Both the position numbers and the translations under genes were made by a program. This document shows positions 45,501-58,200 of a DNA stretch of 64,000 nt, in pieces. Numbering within the stretch: the stretch's first letter is position 1; the number at the start of each line of letters is the position of its first letter. This DNA is from Adiantum capillus-veneris (Eukaryota > Streptophyta > Polypodiopsida > Polypodiales > Pteridaceae), in the NCBI GenBank assembly GCA_014529385.2, contig CM043959.1:14960809-15024808 (forward strand). Reading direction: 5' to 3'. The notes beneath the pieces are model-generated. The model was not told the origin of the DNA. It saw only the letters and a list, made by a program, of their open reading frames with translations, and ran no database searches.

Positions 45501-48500
45501 TGTAAGGTTTATAGTTTCTGAAAACTTAAAAATTATACAAAGCCTGATCAAATTAACTTGGCTGTTAAGAAAACAATGTAGAATGATCCAACTATGGCAA
45601 ATATTGGTATTTTTGGAAATGTAACCAGAGCTTTACTATGGTTAAAATTTTTCAGAACCGAATTCCGATAAAATTTGAAAAAGTTACGGGCTCTGAAAGG
45701 TTACACTATGAATTTAATAAGTTAAGTAAAATTGAATGGTTTTAGTAATAATTACTGCTAAAGACTTTTTATCCTAAGGTTCTAGAAATTGCAGATATCT
45801 CCAAGTTTAATCATTAAAAGTCAGGAAAAATAGCAGAAATCGATTCTGGAAGCTGGGGGGTTGTGTGGGGCTGTGATGAACCTGCCCAAGACAGATTTAG
45901 CAGCAGGTGGCGCTAGTTGGAAGCTGGGAGCTTGCTTGAGGTGCCAAGACCTGCCAGAAACAGCTCAAGGGCCCTGGAAAGCTATGAATAAACCCTTTTT
46001 CTTTACAAAAAATTAGACTCGGAGCCTTGGCAAACTCTCTCTCATCTAGAGGGACATCTACGAAAAAATCACTAGAGAGCAAAGCTCTAGTTGGCTAATC
46101 AACGGTAATTAGCACTAAGCCTTTTTAATTAGTAGAACTATGTTAACCTATTTACATTTTGCTAATTAATTGAACATTAAACCTATCTATACTCTAAAAT
46201 TATCTCCTAGTTCTAAATTCTCTACTGATTATTGAGATTAAGCTTATGAATACTAATATAATTAAATACTATATTAATTAGGGTTGAAATTACTCATTTT
46301 AATCATAAATTAATGATAATTATACTAATTAAATTTAGATTAAGATGAGATAATTAGCAGAGCTGTGTTAAACTGTCATTATGCTAGAAAAATTATCTTT
46401 TGATTTTTTGAGTAATGTTTATAATTATTTAAGTAGAATTACACTATTTTTAAGGAAAAAGTAAAGGGAAAAGTGATCAAATTAATCCAAAAAGCTTTGA
46501 GATAATTACCAAAGGTAAAATACATCTTAAAAAACCCATGATATTTATCTTAACCTCAGATAATTAGTTTAACTAATTATCTCAGTAAAAAAACACCGTA
46601 TTTAAGGGAAAATAAAAGGGAAAAAAGCAAACTAATTCAAAAAGCTTTGAGATAATTATCAGAGGTAAAAATAATCTAAAAATACCCATGATAATTATTT
46701 TAACTTCAGATAATTAGTTTAACTAATTATCTTAGCAAAATAACACTGTTCTTAAGGAAAAATAAACAAGGAGAAATAGCAAACTAATCCAAACAGCTTT
46801 GAGATAATTTTCAGAGATAAAGCTCACTTTAAAAAACTCGTGATAATTATCTTAACCTCAAATAACTAGTTTAACTAATTATCTTAATAGAAAAACAATG
46901 TTTTTAAGGAAAGATAAAAGGGAGAAAATAGCAAAATAATTCAAAAAGCTTTGAGATAATTATCAAAGGTAAAAATAATCTAAAAATACCTATGACAATT
47001 ATCTTAATCTCAAATTATTAGTTTAACTAATTATCTCAAAAGAAGAACATTGTTTTTAAGAGAAAATAAAAGGGGGAAAATAGCAAACTAATTCAAAAAG
47101 CTTTGAGATAATTATCAAAGGTAAAATATATTTAAAAAAATCTATGATAATTATCTTAATCTCTGATAATTAGTTTAACTAATTATCTTAGAAGAAAAAC
47201 ATTATTTTTAAGGGAAAATAAAGAGAGAAAAATAGAAAATTAATTCAAAAATCTTTGAGATAATTATCAGAGGTAAAATACATCTTAAGGAACTCGTGAT
47301 AATTATTTTATCCTTAAATAATTAGTTTAGCTAATTAGTTTAACTAATAGTAACCAATTTTGTGTATAAATCGGAAAAAGAAAATTAGTAAATGAATTTA
47401 TATAATTACCCAATAATTTTCAGAGATCAGAAATAACTTTTGAAGGTTGGGAAAATTATCTTACCCCAAATAATTAGTATAACAAATTGCCGTCGCCCAA
47501 TATTGTTTAAATTAGACCATAATCTAGAAGAGAAATTTATAAAAATTTAGCTAGAAAATTGTTAGAGATATAACATCTCAAACTATATCTAGGGTAAATA
47601 TCCCACTAGCAGATAGGTAACTCATAATTTACTAAGGCCAAAATAGAGTATTTTGGAACATAAATTAAAAGAGAAATTTAAAAAAATAGCTCCAATATTG
47701 ATACGATAATTATGGGAGAATACTAATAGTACCAGGAAGCTATAGGAGAAATATCTCATCCAAATATTTAACAAGGATAGTTATTTACTCCAAAAATCCT
47801 TATTTTTTGATAAAAGGAAGAAAAGAGATTATTCATTTAATTCTCTAATCGATTAAGTCCTTTTATAAAGGTTGCCAATATGGCTCCAAAAAGAACCAGA
47901 GGATTTACATTTTGTTCACTTGAGTCTTTAATTAGATTAAAGTTCATTTATAAATTAACATTGCATACGTAAGGACTAGGAAGGATTAACTGGCCGTAAA
48001 CGGAAGGTGACTTCCAAGAAACCAACGAGCAATGGTTGTAAATAAGAAGGAAATGATTGGGTTACGATTGATTGACGTAGGAAAGAAATGTTTGATCATC
48101 CTTAAGACAGCTTGTCTCAAGACACCTCTGATTCCTTGAAATATTTTACTCCAGGTAATGAGTAATGATGGCGACTCCGCCATGGATGAGTCGGTTTCCT
48201 CAGTGCGCGTAGATTTTTTACCCCGTGCGTGTTTGTGCTTGTGGATATTACTTAGGATATCGAGTTTATCCTAGAGGAACCGCCCGGTTGTATGGGCAAC
48301 CGGTTGGCGTATGGATGCCCGGACTATGTGTGATGGTTTTTCCACCCCGATTTTTATAAATAAGGAATGGGTGCCGTTTTTTTCACCCCTGTATAGGTAG
48401 TCTTGAGACAAGCCAGTAATGGTCAGAGTTACTCCAGAATGACAGTACCTTGTCTTAAGTCTAAAGATGTTTGTTTGCTAAAAGAATGTTTTCAATACTG

Positions 48501-49204
48501 TTTTCCAGGGTTGTTTTGATGAAAATCAGTTATGAAAGTTAAAAGAAATCATTGTTTTAATTGTGGCAAGAATGTGGTAGTAATTAAATATCAAAGCAAC
48601 ATGTGTGAGTGCGGAGTGGTAAGTGGGGATTGACTAAGGTTGTCAATCATGGACGGGTGGACCTGATTAGTCAAGTAACTATCCATTCCCGCGCACTGAA
48701 AACGTCTAGAAACTTCTCCACTTGGAAGAGGAGTCCACCAGCGGGACTGTGCCCTCACATATGTTAGGGGAAAAAAGCGTTGGCTAAGGAAACCTTAATC
48801 CGAATGCTGGAAGTTATAGGGCCGGAGTAGTTTTTTTTAATTCAACAAGTTTTCCCGTTTCCACTGCGAGATAGGACTAGAAACTTCTTCACTTGGAAGA
48901 GGAGTCCACCAGCGGCGGCTGTGCCCTCACATATGTTAGGGGGAAAAAAGCGTCGGCTAAGGAAACCTTAATCCGAATGATGGAAGTTATAGGGCCGGAA
49001 TAGTTTTTATTTTAACAAGTTTTCCCGTTTCCACTGCAAGACAGGACTAGGTCTCCTTCTAGGGCTATAAACCTAAACCATTATTAGTGGTAAGGGTGAA
49101 TTTTCTGGATTCTTCCTGTTTAGGGACTTAGAGTTTATTAGGCCTAGAGACCTGTCAAGGATCCCATTCCGCTTTTTGGTGTCGGCGGGTTTGGGGACCT
49201 CACA
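45501..49204 (+). repeat. 3' LTR of the chromodomain gypsy element
   Basis: Homologous throughout to the 5' LTR. It has about six array units (46430-47345) instead of five, lacks about 140 bp found at 42620-42760, and has a roughly 165-bp tandem duplication (about 48706-48868 and 48879-49044) of the segment with CTTCTCCACTTGGAAGAGGA. Confidence 0.95.
46430..47345. repeat. Tandem array in the 3' LTR, about six units of about 150 bp
   Basis: CTTTGAGATAATTATC occurs at about 46494, 46646, 46797, 46957, 47100 and 47254. It is one unit longer than the 5' LTR array, explaining most of the 325-bp length difference. Confidence 0.85.
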
Positions 49205-49338
49205 GAGCAATGGATTTTGCATTCACAGAGAGAGAGGGGCATTACATATGTAGATGGAATGAATTTTTTTAGATTCTACTCTCTTGATCATGTAACCTTT
49301 TGGTTTTTGCTAAGGTTCCTATTGCATGTGTGCAGTCC

Positions 49339-50260
49339 GATGGAGAGCTCCCAAGGTGGAGATCCCATTGCAAGAGAAATGCTATGTAACTGTGGAAGAT
49401 TTCAATGTTTCTTATAGCCTCTCCATGGCTAGTTCGGATCCCTAATTGGTGAGGTGGGAGTAGCTTAGTGATGTGGAATGGTTTAGTTTGTTCAAACACA
49501 CGTAGGATCCTAACCAGTATCACATTAAATGTAGCTGTGTCCACAGCGACATGTATGACTAGGTGATGCAGTTACACCATAAGGTCTACCAGAAGGGTCC
49601 AACAAACATGGAAATCAGCTCTATGTTTACAAATGGATTTGTCAAAGAATTTAGTCTTGTGCTGATTGCAAGCGATACAGCCATGACGTTCAATTGGGAT
49701 GAGTACGTTGTGCAGTATTTGCAGGATCTTTGTGAGAAGGGATACTTTGAGGGCCATGACAAACAAGTAGAGGATGCGTAATTCTCAACATCAAGTTCCA
49801 AAACATGAAGATAAATCAGTTGAAATGTGGGAGGACAACTCGGGTCGAGTAGGTATGAGCAATAGGTCAGCTTCCAAGGGCACACCATTGTCTTGTCGTA
49901 GCACTCAATACGAGGCAAAAAGCCTTTCATTTTTTTACTTGGAGAATTTGCAATGCATTGCAAGAATTGTCCTTCATCTAAGAACACAATTGTAGGATGC
50001 TAAAAAAGATCTTAGAATTGCACATCAAGAGCTAGAAAATGCAAGGGTATTGCAAGCAAGAAATGTGAAGGTCAACCCAGTTGTTGCGACGATGCGATAG
50101 AAGCTACATGATGCTACCAATGAACTGGAGACTTTATCACAAAGATGGGATCTGAATGCAAAGTTGAAAATGGAGCTCGATGTGAAAATAGAAACAATGA
50201 AAGAGACACTCAATGATTTGGAGTTTCCTCACTGTGGGACACCTTGGTTGATAGTTACAT
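49339..50260 (+). pseudogene. RING gene of the second element, N-terminal and coiled-coil exons
   Basis: After an acceptor TTGCATGTGTGCAG (about 49336) a short frame starts MESSQGGDP. Further on, 49463-49790 reads LSDVEWFSLFKHT (stop) and MQLHHKVYQKGPTN, then FNWDEYVVQYLQDLCEKGYF. This matches the first element's ISDWMKVFTCLR, LYKQVYQSKPPNY and KWAEFASKVVKN blocks in order. Then 49990-50260 gives a Leu/Glu/Lys heptad stretch (DAKKDLRIAHQELENARVL), the coiled coil. Several stops and frame changes show decay. Exon borders are not fixed. Confidence 0.6.
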
Positions 50261-50311
50261 TGACATAACCTCTCATCTGGTAAGTGTTCATGATTTTCAA
50301 ACTAGCACCTT

Positions 50312-50827
50312 ATGTTTGGTACATGTGCACAACTAACCTATGACTTACCATGCTCTTTTTGTCTTTTTTTAAAGACTGAGGTGGAGGTCAAGGAATCCAA
50401 AGTGCAAGCCGTTGAAAGTCTACTGCACTTGCTGGTGCATATGAAATCCAAGCTACAAGGCTCCTTTTTTCCCAATGCACTATCTAATTTAGCTATTGCT
50501 AGCTTTATGACGGATAGAGGGGTGTGTGGCGATGCTGGGAAGGACAAGTGTACTGGTTGTGGTATGCCGCTTGAAGCACAGGAGATCCTTGCAATGGTCA
50601 AGTTGCCCTGTGAACATAGATACCACCTACTCTGCTTTGCTACCTACTCCTTGGGGACTGAATGTAGAGCTTCCACCTACCAAAAGAGGATACCAGCAAA
50701 GTGGTTGTGCAAGACTGTAGGGGAAGACCATCCAATCCCACCAAACACTGGTAAGATAATAATAAATGCCATGTATGCTAATCAACATCTTCAAAATGCT
50801 AACCAGCATTGTGGTTTGGTTAACTAG
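50312..50827 (+). pseudogene. RING gene of the second element, RING-H2-like exon
   Basis: Exon about 50375-50750, between an acceptor TTTTTTAAAG and a donor ACTGGTAAGAT. It encodes VQAVESLLHLLVHMKSKLQG, then CTGCG, LPCEHRYHLLCFATYS and GTEC, aligned with CNACG, LPCSHAYHAFCYAH and GKC of the first element. Spacing is C-x2-C-x15-C-x-H-x2-H-x2-C-x9-C. The last Cys of the finger is not obvious. Zinc ligands are conserved in two copies that are otherwise very different, which supports a real domain. The exon itself is open. Confidence 0.65.
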
Positions 50828-52700
50828 CACATATGGTAAGCTAACTAGCATATTAGGTTTGCTAGCTAGCATACATAGATTTATAATAAGCATTCTGAGT
50901 ATAGTAGTAGTATGCTACATAGCATACAAGGTATGCTAAATAGCATATGAACATACTAACTAGCATATTTTTGGTGTGACAACTAAGCATTCTTGGAGGT
51001 ATACAGGGTATGCTAACAAGCAGACATGGAATTATCATTTGCATCCAAAGCATAGTAGTAGTATGTTAAATAGCATATTGGGTATGCTAGTTAGCATATT
51101 GAACATACTAAATAGCATATTTGGTGTGCCAACTAAGCATGCTAACTAGCATACATGGAATTATAATTAGCATTCTGAGCATAGAAGTAGAATGTTACAA
51201 AGCATACTGGGTATGCTAGTTAGCATATTGAACATACTAACTAGCATATTTGGTGTGCCAACTAAGCATACATGACCGTATGCAAGGTATGCTAACTAGC
51301 ATAATTGATATGCTTACTAGCATTCCAAAAAGCATACTGGGTATGCTAACTAACATACTGGGTATGCCAACTAGCATAGAAGATATGCTAACTAACATAT
51401 TGGGTATGCTAACTAGCATACATGGAATCATAATAAGCATCCTGAGAATAGTAGAAGTATGCTACATAGCAAACAGGGTATGCTAGTAAGCATATTGAAA
51501 ATACTAACTACCATATTTGGTGTGCGAACTAAGCGTGCTTGGGGGTATACAGGGATTGCTAACTAGCATACTTGGTATGCTAACTAGCATGTTAACTAAC
51601 ATACTGGGTATGCTAACTAACATATTGGGTATGCTAACTAGCATAGATGGAATTATAATTAGCATCTTGAGAATAGTAGAAGTATGCTACATATCATAAA
51701 GGGTATGCTAGTTATCATATTGAACATACCAACTCACCATATTTGGTGTGCCAACTAAGCATGCTTGGAGGTATATAGGGCATGCTAACTAGCATACTTG
51801 GTATGCTAACTAGCATGCTAACTAACATATTGGGTACGCTAACTAGCATCCTAACTAACATACTGGGTATGCTAACTATCATATTGGGTATGCTTACTAG
51901 CATATATGGAATTATAATGAACATTATGAGCATAGTAATAGTATGTTACAATATAGGGTATGCTAGTTAGCATATTTAACATATACTTACTAGCATATTT
52001 GGTGTGCCAACTAAGAATGCTTGGAGAGGTATATCGGACATGCCAAAAAGAATATTGGGTATTCTAACTAGCATGCAAACTAGCATACTAGATATGCTAC
52101 CTAACATACAAGGCATATTGGGTTTGCTAACTAGCATATTGGGTATGCTAGCTAACATACTGAGCACAATAGTAGTATTCTACATAGCATTCTGGGTATG
52201 CTAGTTAGTTAGCATATTGAGCATACTATTTAGCATATTTGTTGTACCAACTAAGTATGCCTACAATTATACATGGTATGCTAATTAGAATACTGGGTGT
52301 GCTAACTAGCATACATGGAACTATAATTAGCATTCACAACATAGTAGTAGTATGCTACATAGCATACTAGGTATGATAGTTAGCATATTTTTCATACTTT
52401 CTAACATATTTGGTGTGCCAACTTAGCATGCTTACAAATATATTGTGTATGCTAACTAGCATATTAGGTATGTTAGATATCATATTGAGTATGTTAGCTA
52501 GCACACTTGAATTACTTACAAGGATTCCATTTATGCTAATTAGCATACTCAACAAGCATACTTAATATGCTAACTAGCATACTGGTTTTGGGATTGCATT
52601 CAATGTATAGATACCTACCATACACAATACTGACAATCACTAGTATGTTTACTAGGGTCAAGCATCTTCATTGCTAATAATTCTCAGTAGCATACTCTCT
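50752..52700. repeat. GTATGCTAACTAGCATA palindrome array in a RING-gene intron
   Basis: More than sixty copies of near-palindromes built on GTATGCTA-N2-TAGCATAC, spaced 15-30 bp apart with lower-copy fillers such as TTGGTGTGCCAACTAAGCAT. It forms a higher-order repeat of about 190-240 bp. It occupies the intron following the RING exon (donor near 50750, acceptor TTTTTTGTAG near 52820). Confidence 0.93.
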
Positions 52701-52819
52701 AGGCTAGTTAGCATATAAAGGGCTTATATTTTTTGAAATAATTTGTTTTTCTTGCCATTTAAGCAATTTTTAGCATTTTGGGTGATCTAAGAGGTTTTAA
52801 TAAAAGGTACCTTTTTTGT

Positions 52820-53353
52820 AGTTCTGTCAAAGCCTTCCATGTGTGTGACAAGAAACTTGGCAAAGAAAAGATTGAACAAGAAAAGCCCTTTGTTGAGGAG
52901 CTGGATGAGTAGGATAGCATGAATGAAGGGGTGGATGTTGTAGTGCAGCATGCGAAGAATCTTGGTGGTGCTGTAGGCAATCAACCATCGGAGGAGGATG
53001 ATGACTTTGTCATGGTTTGTCATCAGGATGCTAAGCCTACTACATCTCAAACAATCACCTCAGAGAAAAAAATGGGTAGTTCTTCAAAGGAAATAGTGAG
53101 GACTGGCAGCCCAGGAAATGCGCCGGATGTTGGCGACAATAGTCCTCTAGGGACTTTTGTGGAAATTGCAAAGTCGAAGAGGAAAGTTGGCGCTAAAGTG
53201 GTACCAAGAGAGGCTACAATGAACAATTTTTCTATCCCTAAGAGGATTGTGGAGGACATAATGCAAAGCACCAAAGGTGAAAAGAAAGCCCCCCCGCTCA
53301 TGAGCTTGCAAGAAAATTTGTTTAACCTGATCTACCCTGCCCAAAATTTGTAA
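52820..53353 (+). pseudogene. RING gene of the second element, acidic/basic tail exon
   Basis: After the acceptor at about 52820 the frame reads KAFHVCDKKLGKEKIEQEKP, a stop at 52911, and then 144 residues rich in Glu, Asp and Lys (NQPSEEDDDFVMV, KSKRKVGAKVVP), ending at 53353. Position and composition correspond to exons 4-5 of the first element, although sequence identity is low. Confidence 0.5.
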
Positions 53354-53640
53354 TCCTAGCAAGCTAGTGTTCCCGTAGTAGCTGTTATGCCCTTACTGAG
53401 TGTGCCCATTCTTGTCATCATTATGCCCATACCCTCATATGTAGCTTACTGTGCCTCCTGTGGCATCATGTAATTGTTTGAGAATTTATATGAAGAAGGT
53501 CTTTTTGGAGTAAATATAAGTGTGCAACAATCTAATATATTTTGCCTGTCCTTTATGCTTTCTCATTCGATACCTGTGTTGTGTTGTAGGGAAAGAGAAT
53601 CAGGTGTTAGTTGCCCCACATGATTTAATTTTTCTCTTGA

Positions 53641-54665
53641 CTTCAAAAAGCTACGGAAAAGGAAAATGCCAAGGCCAGGCGGCTTAAAAGAGAAAAATTT
53701 GAGATTGAGAGGCGCCTAAACCGCTACGATCTACGACTCTCAAAAATTAGGGAGTACTTGAATTATGTTCATCCCTCTAGGGAGGTTATATATGTTGAGT
53801 GGTGTCCTCTACCGGACCCAATATGGGTGTCGAAGCTTTTGGCAGACGATAAGTGGGCTGTCATACTTGATTTGAATTGCCTATTGATCAGTGTTGTAAA
53901 GGGTCAATATGGTAAAAATCCCTCGGCATATGCTGAGGAAATGGTTAAGTACAAAGTCGATGCTCAACGGACATTGTTTTGTCGGAGAGATAACCACAGA
54001 TTTTTGGATTGGTGCCTCCGATTTTTCCATGTTTTTAAATAGAGCACCAACATGCCGGGTAAGGTGAATGAAATTCTAGATAGTGTATTCAAAGAGCAGA
54101 AGTCAAGGTTGGCAGGTGTTTTTGCACAGTATCATTGCAGTGACCCGAAGTGGAAGATTAGGGATAAGCCTGTGTTCTTCAAGAATTTAAAGCTCGTTTG
54201 GAAGAACAATCCGGATTTCGAGCCCAAAAGCACTATTATCATTGATGATAGTACATACAAAGTGTGCCAGAATGATGAAGGAACTTGGCTTATTAGTTCC
54301 AAGTCAGAGCACCGGATTGTTGAGCAATGATAATAGTTTTTGGGATGCACTTTTGACTAACTGGCTCTTTTTATGGATGCAATCAGAGGATCGTATTAAC
54401 TATACATTTGAATACGTGTTTGATACTGGCCCTGACTTATTTTTTGATGTAGTCATCAACACGATAGCAACAAAAATACGATCAAGGATGAAGCCGTGTG
54501 GAAGGATGAGCTCTGTCAGAAACAAAGGGAGGATGATCTAGAAGCTAAGCGGCATGAGAGGGAAAGTCTAGACAGGGAAATATTGGAGAAGCAGATGTAG
54601 AAAGAAGAGGCTGAGCAGGAGCATGAATGAGTGAAGCATAAATACAAGTGCCCTAGGCACGACAA
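53641..54665 (+). pseudogene. FCP1-like HAD phosphatase domain of the second element (DLN motif)
   Basis: After an acceptor-like stretch near 53659, the frame reads a basic coiled region (KENAKARRLKREKFEIERRL), VEWCPLPDPIW, and WAVILDLNCLLISVVKGQYG with HAD motif I as DLN (Asp codon 53869-53871). Then come FLDWCLRFFHVF, a TAG at 54040-54042, KPVFFKNLKLVWKNNP and TIIIDDSTYKVCQ (acidic motif). A TGA at 54328 and a frameshift lead to NWLFLWMQSEDRINYTFEYV, matching NWLAQWLYSKDRIEYTKRTV of the first element. A Glu/Lys-rich tail ends near 54665. That the Asp-to-Asn change is present in both copies argues it is ancestral. Confidence 0.7.
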
Positions 54666-54719
54666 AAAGGCTCAGCAATAGAATGTCCTTTATGTGTATT
54701 CTTTTGTGATGTAACTTTA

Positions 54720-54891
54720 TGTAAGAAACTAGGCAACTAGGCTCTCCTGGATCCTCCTCCCAACCTCCCTTTATAGGTGGGCTCCTAGCCCCTTGCCCTG
54801 GACGGATCCCCTGTCCACACTGCCTAGCCCGGCCCTTGGCCGTAGTCCTTGCCTAGCCTAGTTCTTAGGGTACAGGACCCGTGTCTTGACA
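54720..54891 (-). repeat. 3' LTR (172 bp) of the minus-strand gypsy element
   Basis: On the minus strand it begins TGTCAAGACACGGG and ends CTAGTTTCTTACA. It is almost identical to 60117-60288. Confidence 0.92.
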
Positions 54892-55260
54892 TTACTCCCC
54901 CCTTAAAGAAGAGTTTTCTTCCTCGAAAACAAAAGTGTGAAACTTCTTCTTAATAACACTAATGTTTTCCCAAGTGGCACCTTCTTCAGGTCGGTCTTTC
55001 CACTTGATTAAGGCTTGTTTTCGTACATGATGGCGTGTATGCAACTCATGATAATCCATAACACGTTCAGGTTCATGCGGTAATGTAGGAGGTTCAATGT
55101 AGTTGACCAAAACCTGTTGGTCAATGACGTTGTCGTCCCCATGTAACCGCTTTCGTAAACGGCTAACATGAAACACCGGATGAATGAGAGTGTGATGGTA
55201 GTAGTAGCTTGTAGGCACGATCACCAACTCGCTTGAGTATTTTGAAAGTCCGTTACATGT
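54892..55260 (-). pseudogene. Gypsy integrase C-terminus with chromodomain
   Basis: The minus frame 55227-54892 contains IHPVFHVSRLRKRL, the conserved end of gypsy integrase, and then VMDYHELHTRHH, KQALIKWKDRPEEGATWEN and a short tail. WKxxxxEEATWE is the chromodomain signature. It ends against the polypurine tract. It is a 3' remnant only; the integrase core, RT and gag are not present upstream. Confidence 0.85.
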
Positions 55261-58200
55261 TCATCCCTAATGAAGGTTACGTGCCAACGTACTCTGGAAG
55301 CACACTTGGTAAGTCCTTGACGTATGAAAGTATTGACACAATCTCCAACCCCACCACAAGAGGTGTTCAAAGTCGAAAATCGTACTTAAGCAAATTCTAG
55401 AATAGGGAGAAAATCATCTATCTATAAATGCGTTGTGCTAACGTATGCTCTTAGCAGATCCTTTAGCACAAGATTACTCTTTGTAATCTTTGTAATCTGC
55501 CCATCCCCTTGGATAACTGACAGTACTGAGGTGTGTTTTCCTCACGGTTTACAGACAGTCGTCCCAGATAACTGGTAAACGGGAAATCACAGTAGTGTTT
55601 AACATTGGTGAAGAATCGACAATGTCCGAAATAACCATCGTGGTTAACTTGAAAAAAATCTAGAAACGCCCAAACTGAGCCGTGATCTCTATTGGTGATC
55701 AGTGGATCCAAAAGTAATCTCATAGAGATAGTGCACATAGAGTGCAAAATGCTTCATAAGCAACAATCTATGGAATATGCATGCCGTTCCAAATCAGCCC
55801 TTGCTAAACACTAGGGCCCATAACACCTAGTGTGCATGCATTTAGCAAAAACTAACCCGACCCTATATATCCACAATGATCCTTGCCAATACTTATGGCA
55901 AATGTGATGCGCCTAGCACACAATAAAAGGAATGTAAATAGTTTTGAAAAGGAACTAAATACTTTTAGTTTGCAATCTTTTGCAAGCCTTGTTGAAACGT
56001 CTGAATCACAATAAATGGTGAAACATTGCTCACTTCTAGATACAGACAATGAAACTTTTTCATTAACAGCTTATAGCCTTGCTATATGTATAAAAAACCA
56101 TCTGTAATGTTGTTTAGCAGTACTTGTACCTTAACAAGTCATTCTAAGTATCCGACAATTTCTGACCACGAAATTGCTCCTGATACGTTGTGCTAAAAAA
56201 TGGTCTAGAAAACAGATGTGACTAGCACCTAGGGACTTTGTCATGACACGTAATTGAAATAATGGCGCCAGTGTCAGTCCAGAGACTCATATTCTCCACA
56301 TGTGGAATATGTCTCATGTAAGGATGTGTAAAAAATAACATCCTTCAAGTACAAGATGTACTTGGGTGTGGAGGAACTGCAAAACACTCCGCGACAAGAG
56401 AGAGAGGGACCCTCATTATCTTGCTCCACACTGGGTAAACCGAACTCCCGGAGTTCCTAGACCATGTTGTATCCCATGTGACAACATGTGCCAAATTAAA
56501 CCCTACAAGTAGGTTCGTAACAGCATAAGGCAAAAAAATAGATTGGACACTTGGCCCAAAATACTTTGTGCTGACATGCCCTTGGCATGGCTCTGTAACA
56601 TTCAAGCATACTTATACGTCTTGAAAAACCAAGCAAAGCATACTAAAAATGGAATAACATCAAATCAATAGATGCGTACCTGGAGATTTGAACGTAATGT
56701 TCACTTACCCGTATTCAAATGGAGAGGAGCACGTCCCCTACCTGAAAAAACAAACAACATTGCACTGGGAAGCCTGGGTGTTGCCTTTGTAATCCAAGCT
56801 CTTGGATTAGAATCTACGTAGTCAAACCCCTTGATAAGACTCTTTGTAGAAACTTCTCAACGAGCAGATAACGGTAACCAACATAGTCAACCGTGTATAG
56901 GTTGATTGGAATCAACTTGAAAAGTGTGTTCGTCTGCTACCGCTTGGTAGATTGCGGAATTCTTTCCTTGAAAGTATAACCGGGAGGAATCAACGGTGAT
57001 CCTCAATGCAGATCAAACTGTGATCCTTAAGGCCTATGGGGTGATGTAGCAATCACCCGCCGGGTCTTACCCCAAAACAATATGTCCGTAGACATTCCGT
57101 AGTGCTATAGAGAGAGCAGGACATCCACACAAGTGAATTGCCTAGCTCTTGTGGACAGCCATGCTGTCTCAACTGATTGCTGCTTCTATACTTCCTTGTA
57201 GAGATCAGCTACTGTGAGTTGAAGATTTATCAAAAACTCAACGTGAGTGTCGTACTGAAAACATGTAGTGCAAAACTGACACTGTAAACATCCGTAATGA
57301 CAAGACTCTTGCTTGTCCATTAACGTTGATGTATATTGCCCTGGATAGATCTGTTCAATATTGAAAACAATCACCCAAGGAATGCCAATAGTTGGGTCTT
57401 ACCCTTGTCATGAAATCGGCTCTTAACCTATTTGGCTCATAGCCCTTATGCAAACTAGTGTGCAATCGACGAACCGATGAAGACTAATTTGAGTAGCATC
57501 TTAGCCACGTGCTAGTTGTGAGTTAGAGTACCTTGGCTCAAGCTGACTCACCAGCAGAATATGTAGCAAAAGCTTCTTAGAAGAGTTTCATTATTCTTGA
57601 AAGAAATAAGAAAAAGAGAGAAAAGAAGAGCATGCTGGGCTGAGGGACTTTCCTTAAATGTCTAGTTTATGTGTGCCTAGAACTTGTGTGCTTAGACATC
57701 TTATGCCTGACTGGCAGCTTATCCTATAAGCATGCAACTATCTGACTGTATGATGCTCGCATCGACTTAGCATTGGCACTTTTCCCGTATAGTAAGTCCT
57801 TGTAGTGTTGGTGTGTGTTGATAGCAACCAACAAGCAGAGTAAACAATTCATCCTTAGTCTGTCTTTGACAGAGTGGCGAGTGTGATAGTGGAAGCGTAA
57901 TGCATGAAATGGTAGAATTAAATCCACCTCACTAGCATGCCTTGCATGCGAAAATGTAAGCCCTTATGGAGAGTGATGGCCTCAAGCGTGAGAAACCATA
58001 AGTGCCTTGCACAATTGAAACTGGTAGGGATTCTGTGAGTTGAGATCCCCTATTTTACCAGTTTCTTGAAGCCCTGCTTCCTATAAAATTTCCAAAGCAC
58101 TTTGCTTTGCACAATGATAGTTATTGCCAAGTAAAGTGTAAACAGGAAGAAACAAGAAAAAATTCAACTTGGCTAACCTGGTCGTTGTTGCTGCAACCAG

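Larger units (their letters stand above)
40523..49204 (+). mobile_element. Chromodomain Ty3/gypsy element with giant LTRs, internally deleted
   Basis: LTRs at 40523-43901 (3379 bp) and 45501-49204 (3704 bp) begin TGTAAGGTTT and end CCTCACA. A 5-bp target duplication GAGCA lies at 40518-40522 and 49205-49209. The initiator-Met tRNA primer site TGGTATCAGAGC is at 43904-43915. The internal region is only 1.6 kb and codes for integrase and a chromodomain; gag, protease, RT and RNase H are missing. The deletion probably lies near 44000, where a fragment of the RNase H-integrase linker begins. LTRs differ by point changes, an extra array unit and indels, so the insertion is not recent. It cannot move without help. 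Confidence 0.95.

Noticed and set aside
51250-51970. Repetitive ORFs reading MLTSILGMLTN and similar
   Set aside because: They are frames through the GTATGCTAACTAGCAT array; both strands give similar MLVSIP-type peptides, so no protein is implied.
50752-52700. A CRISPR array (short regularly spaced palindromic repeats)
   Set aside because: Repeats are irregularly spaced and diverged, spacers are themselves repeated, no cas genes exist, and the context is a plant nuclear transposon intron.
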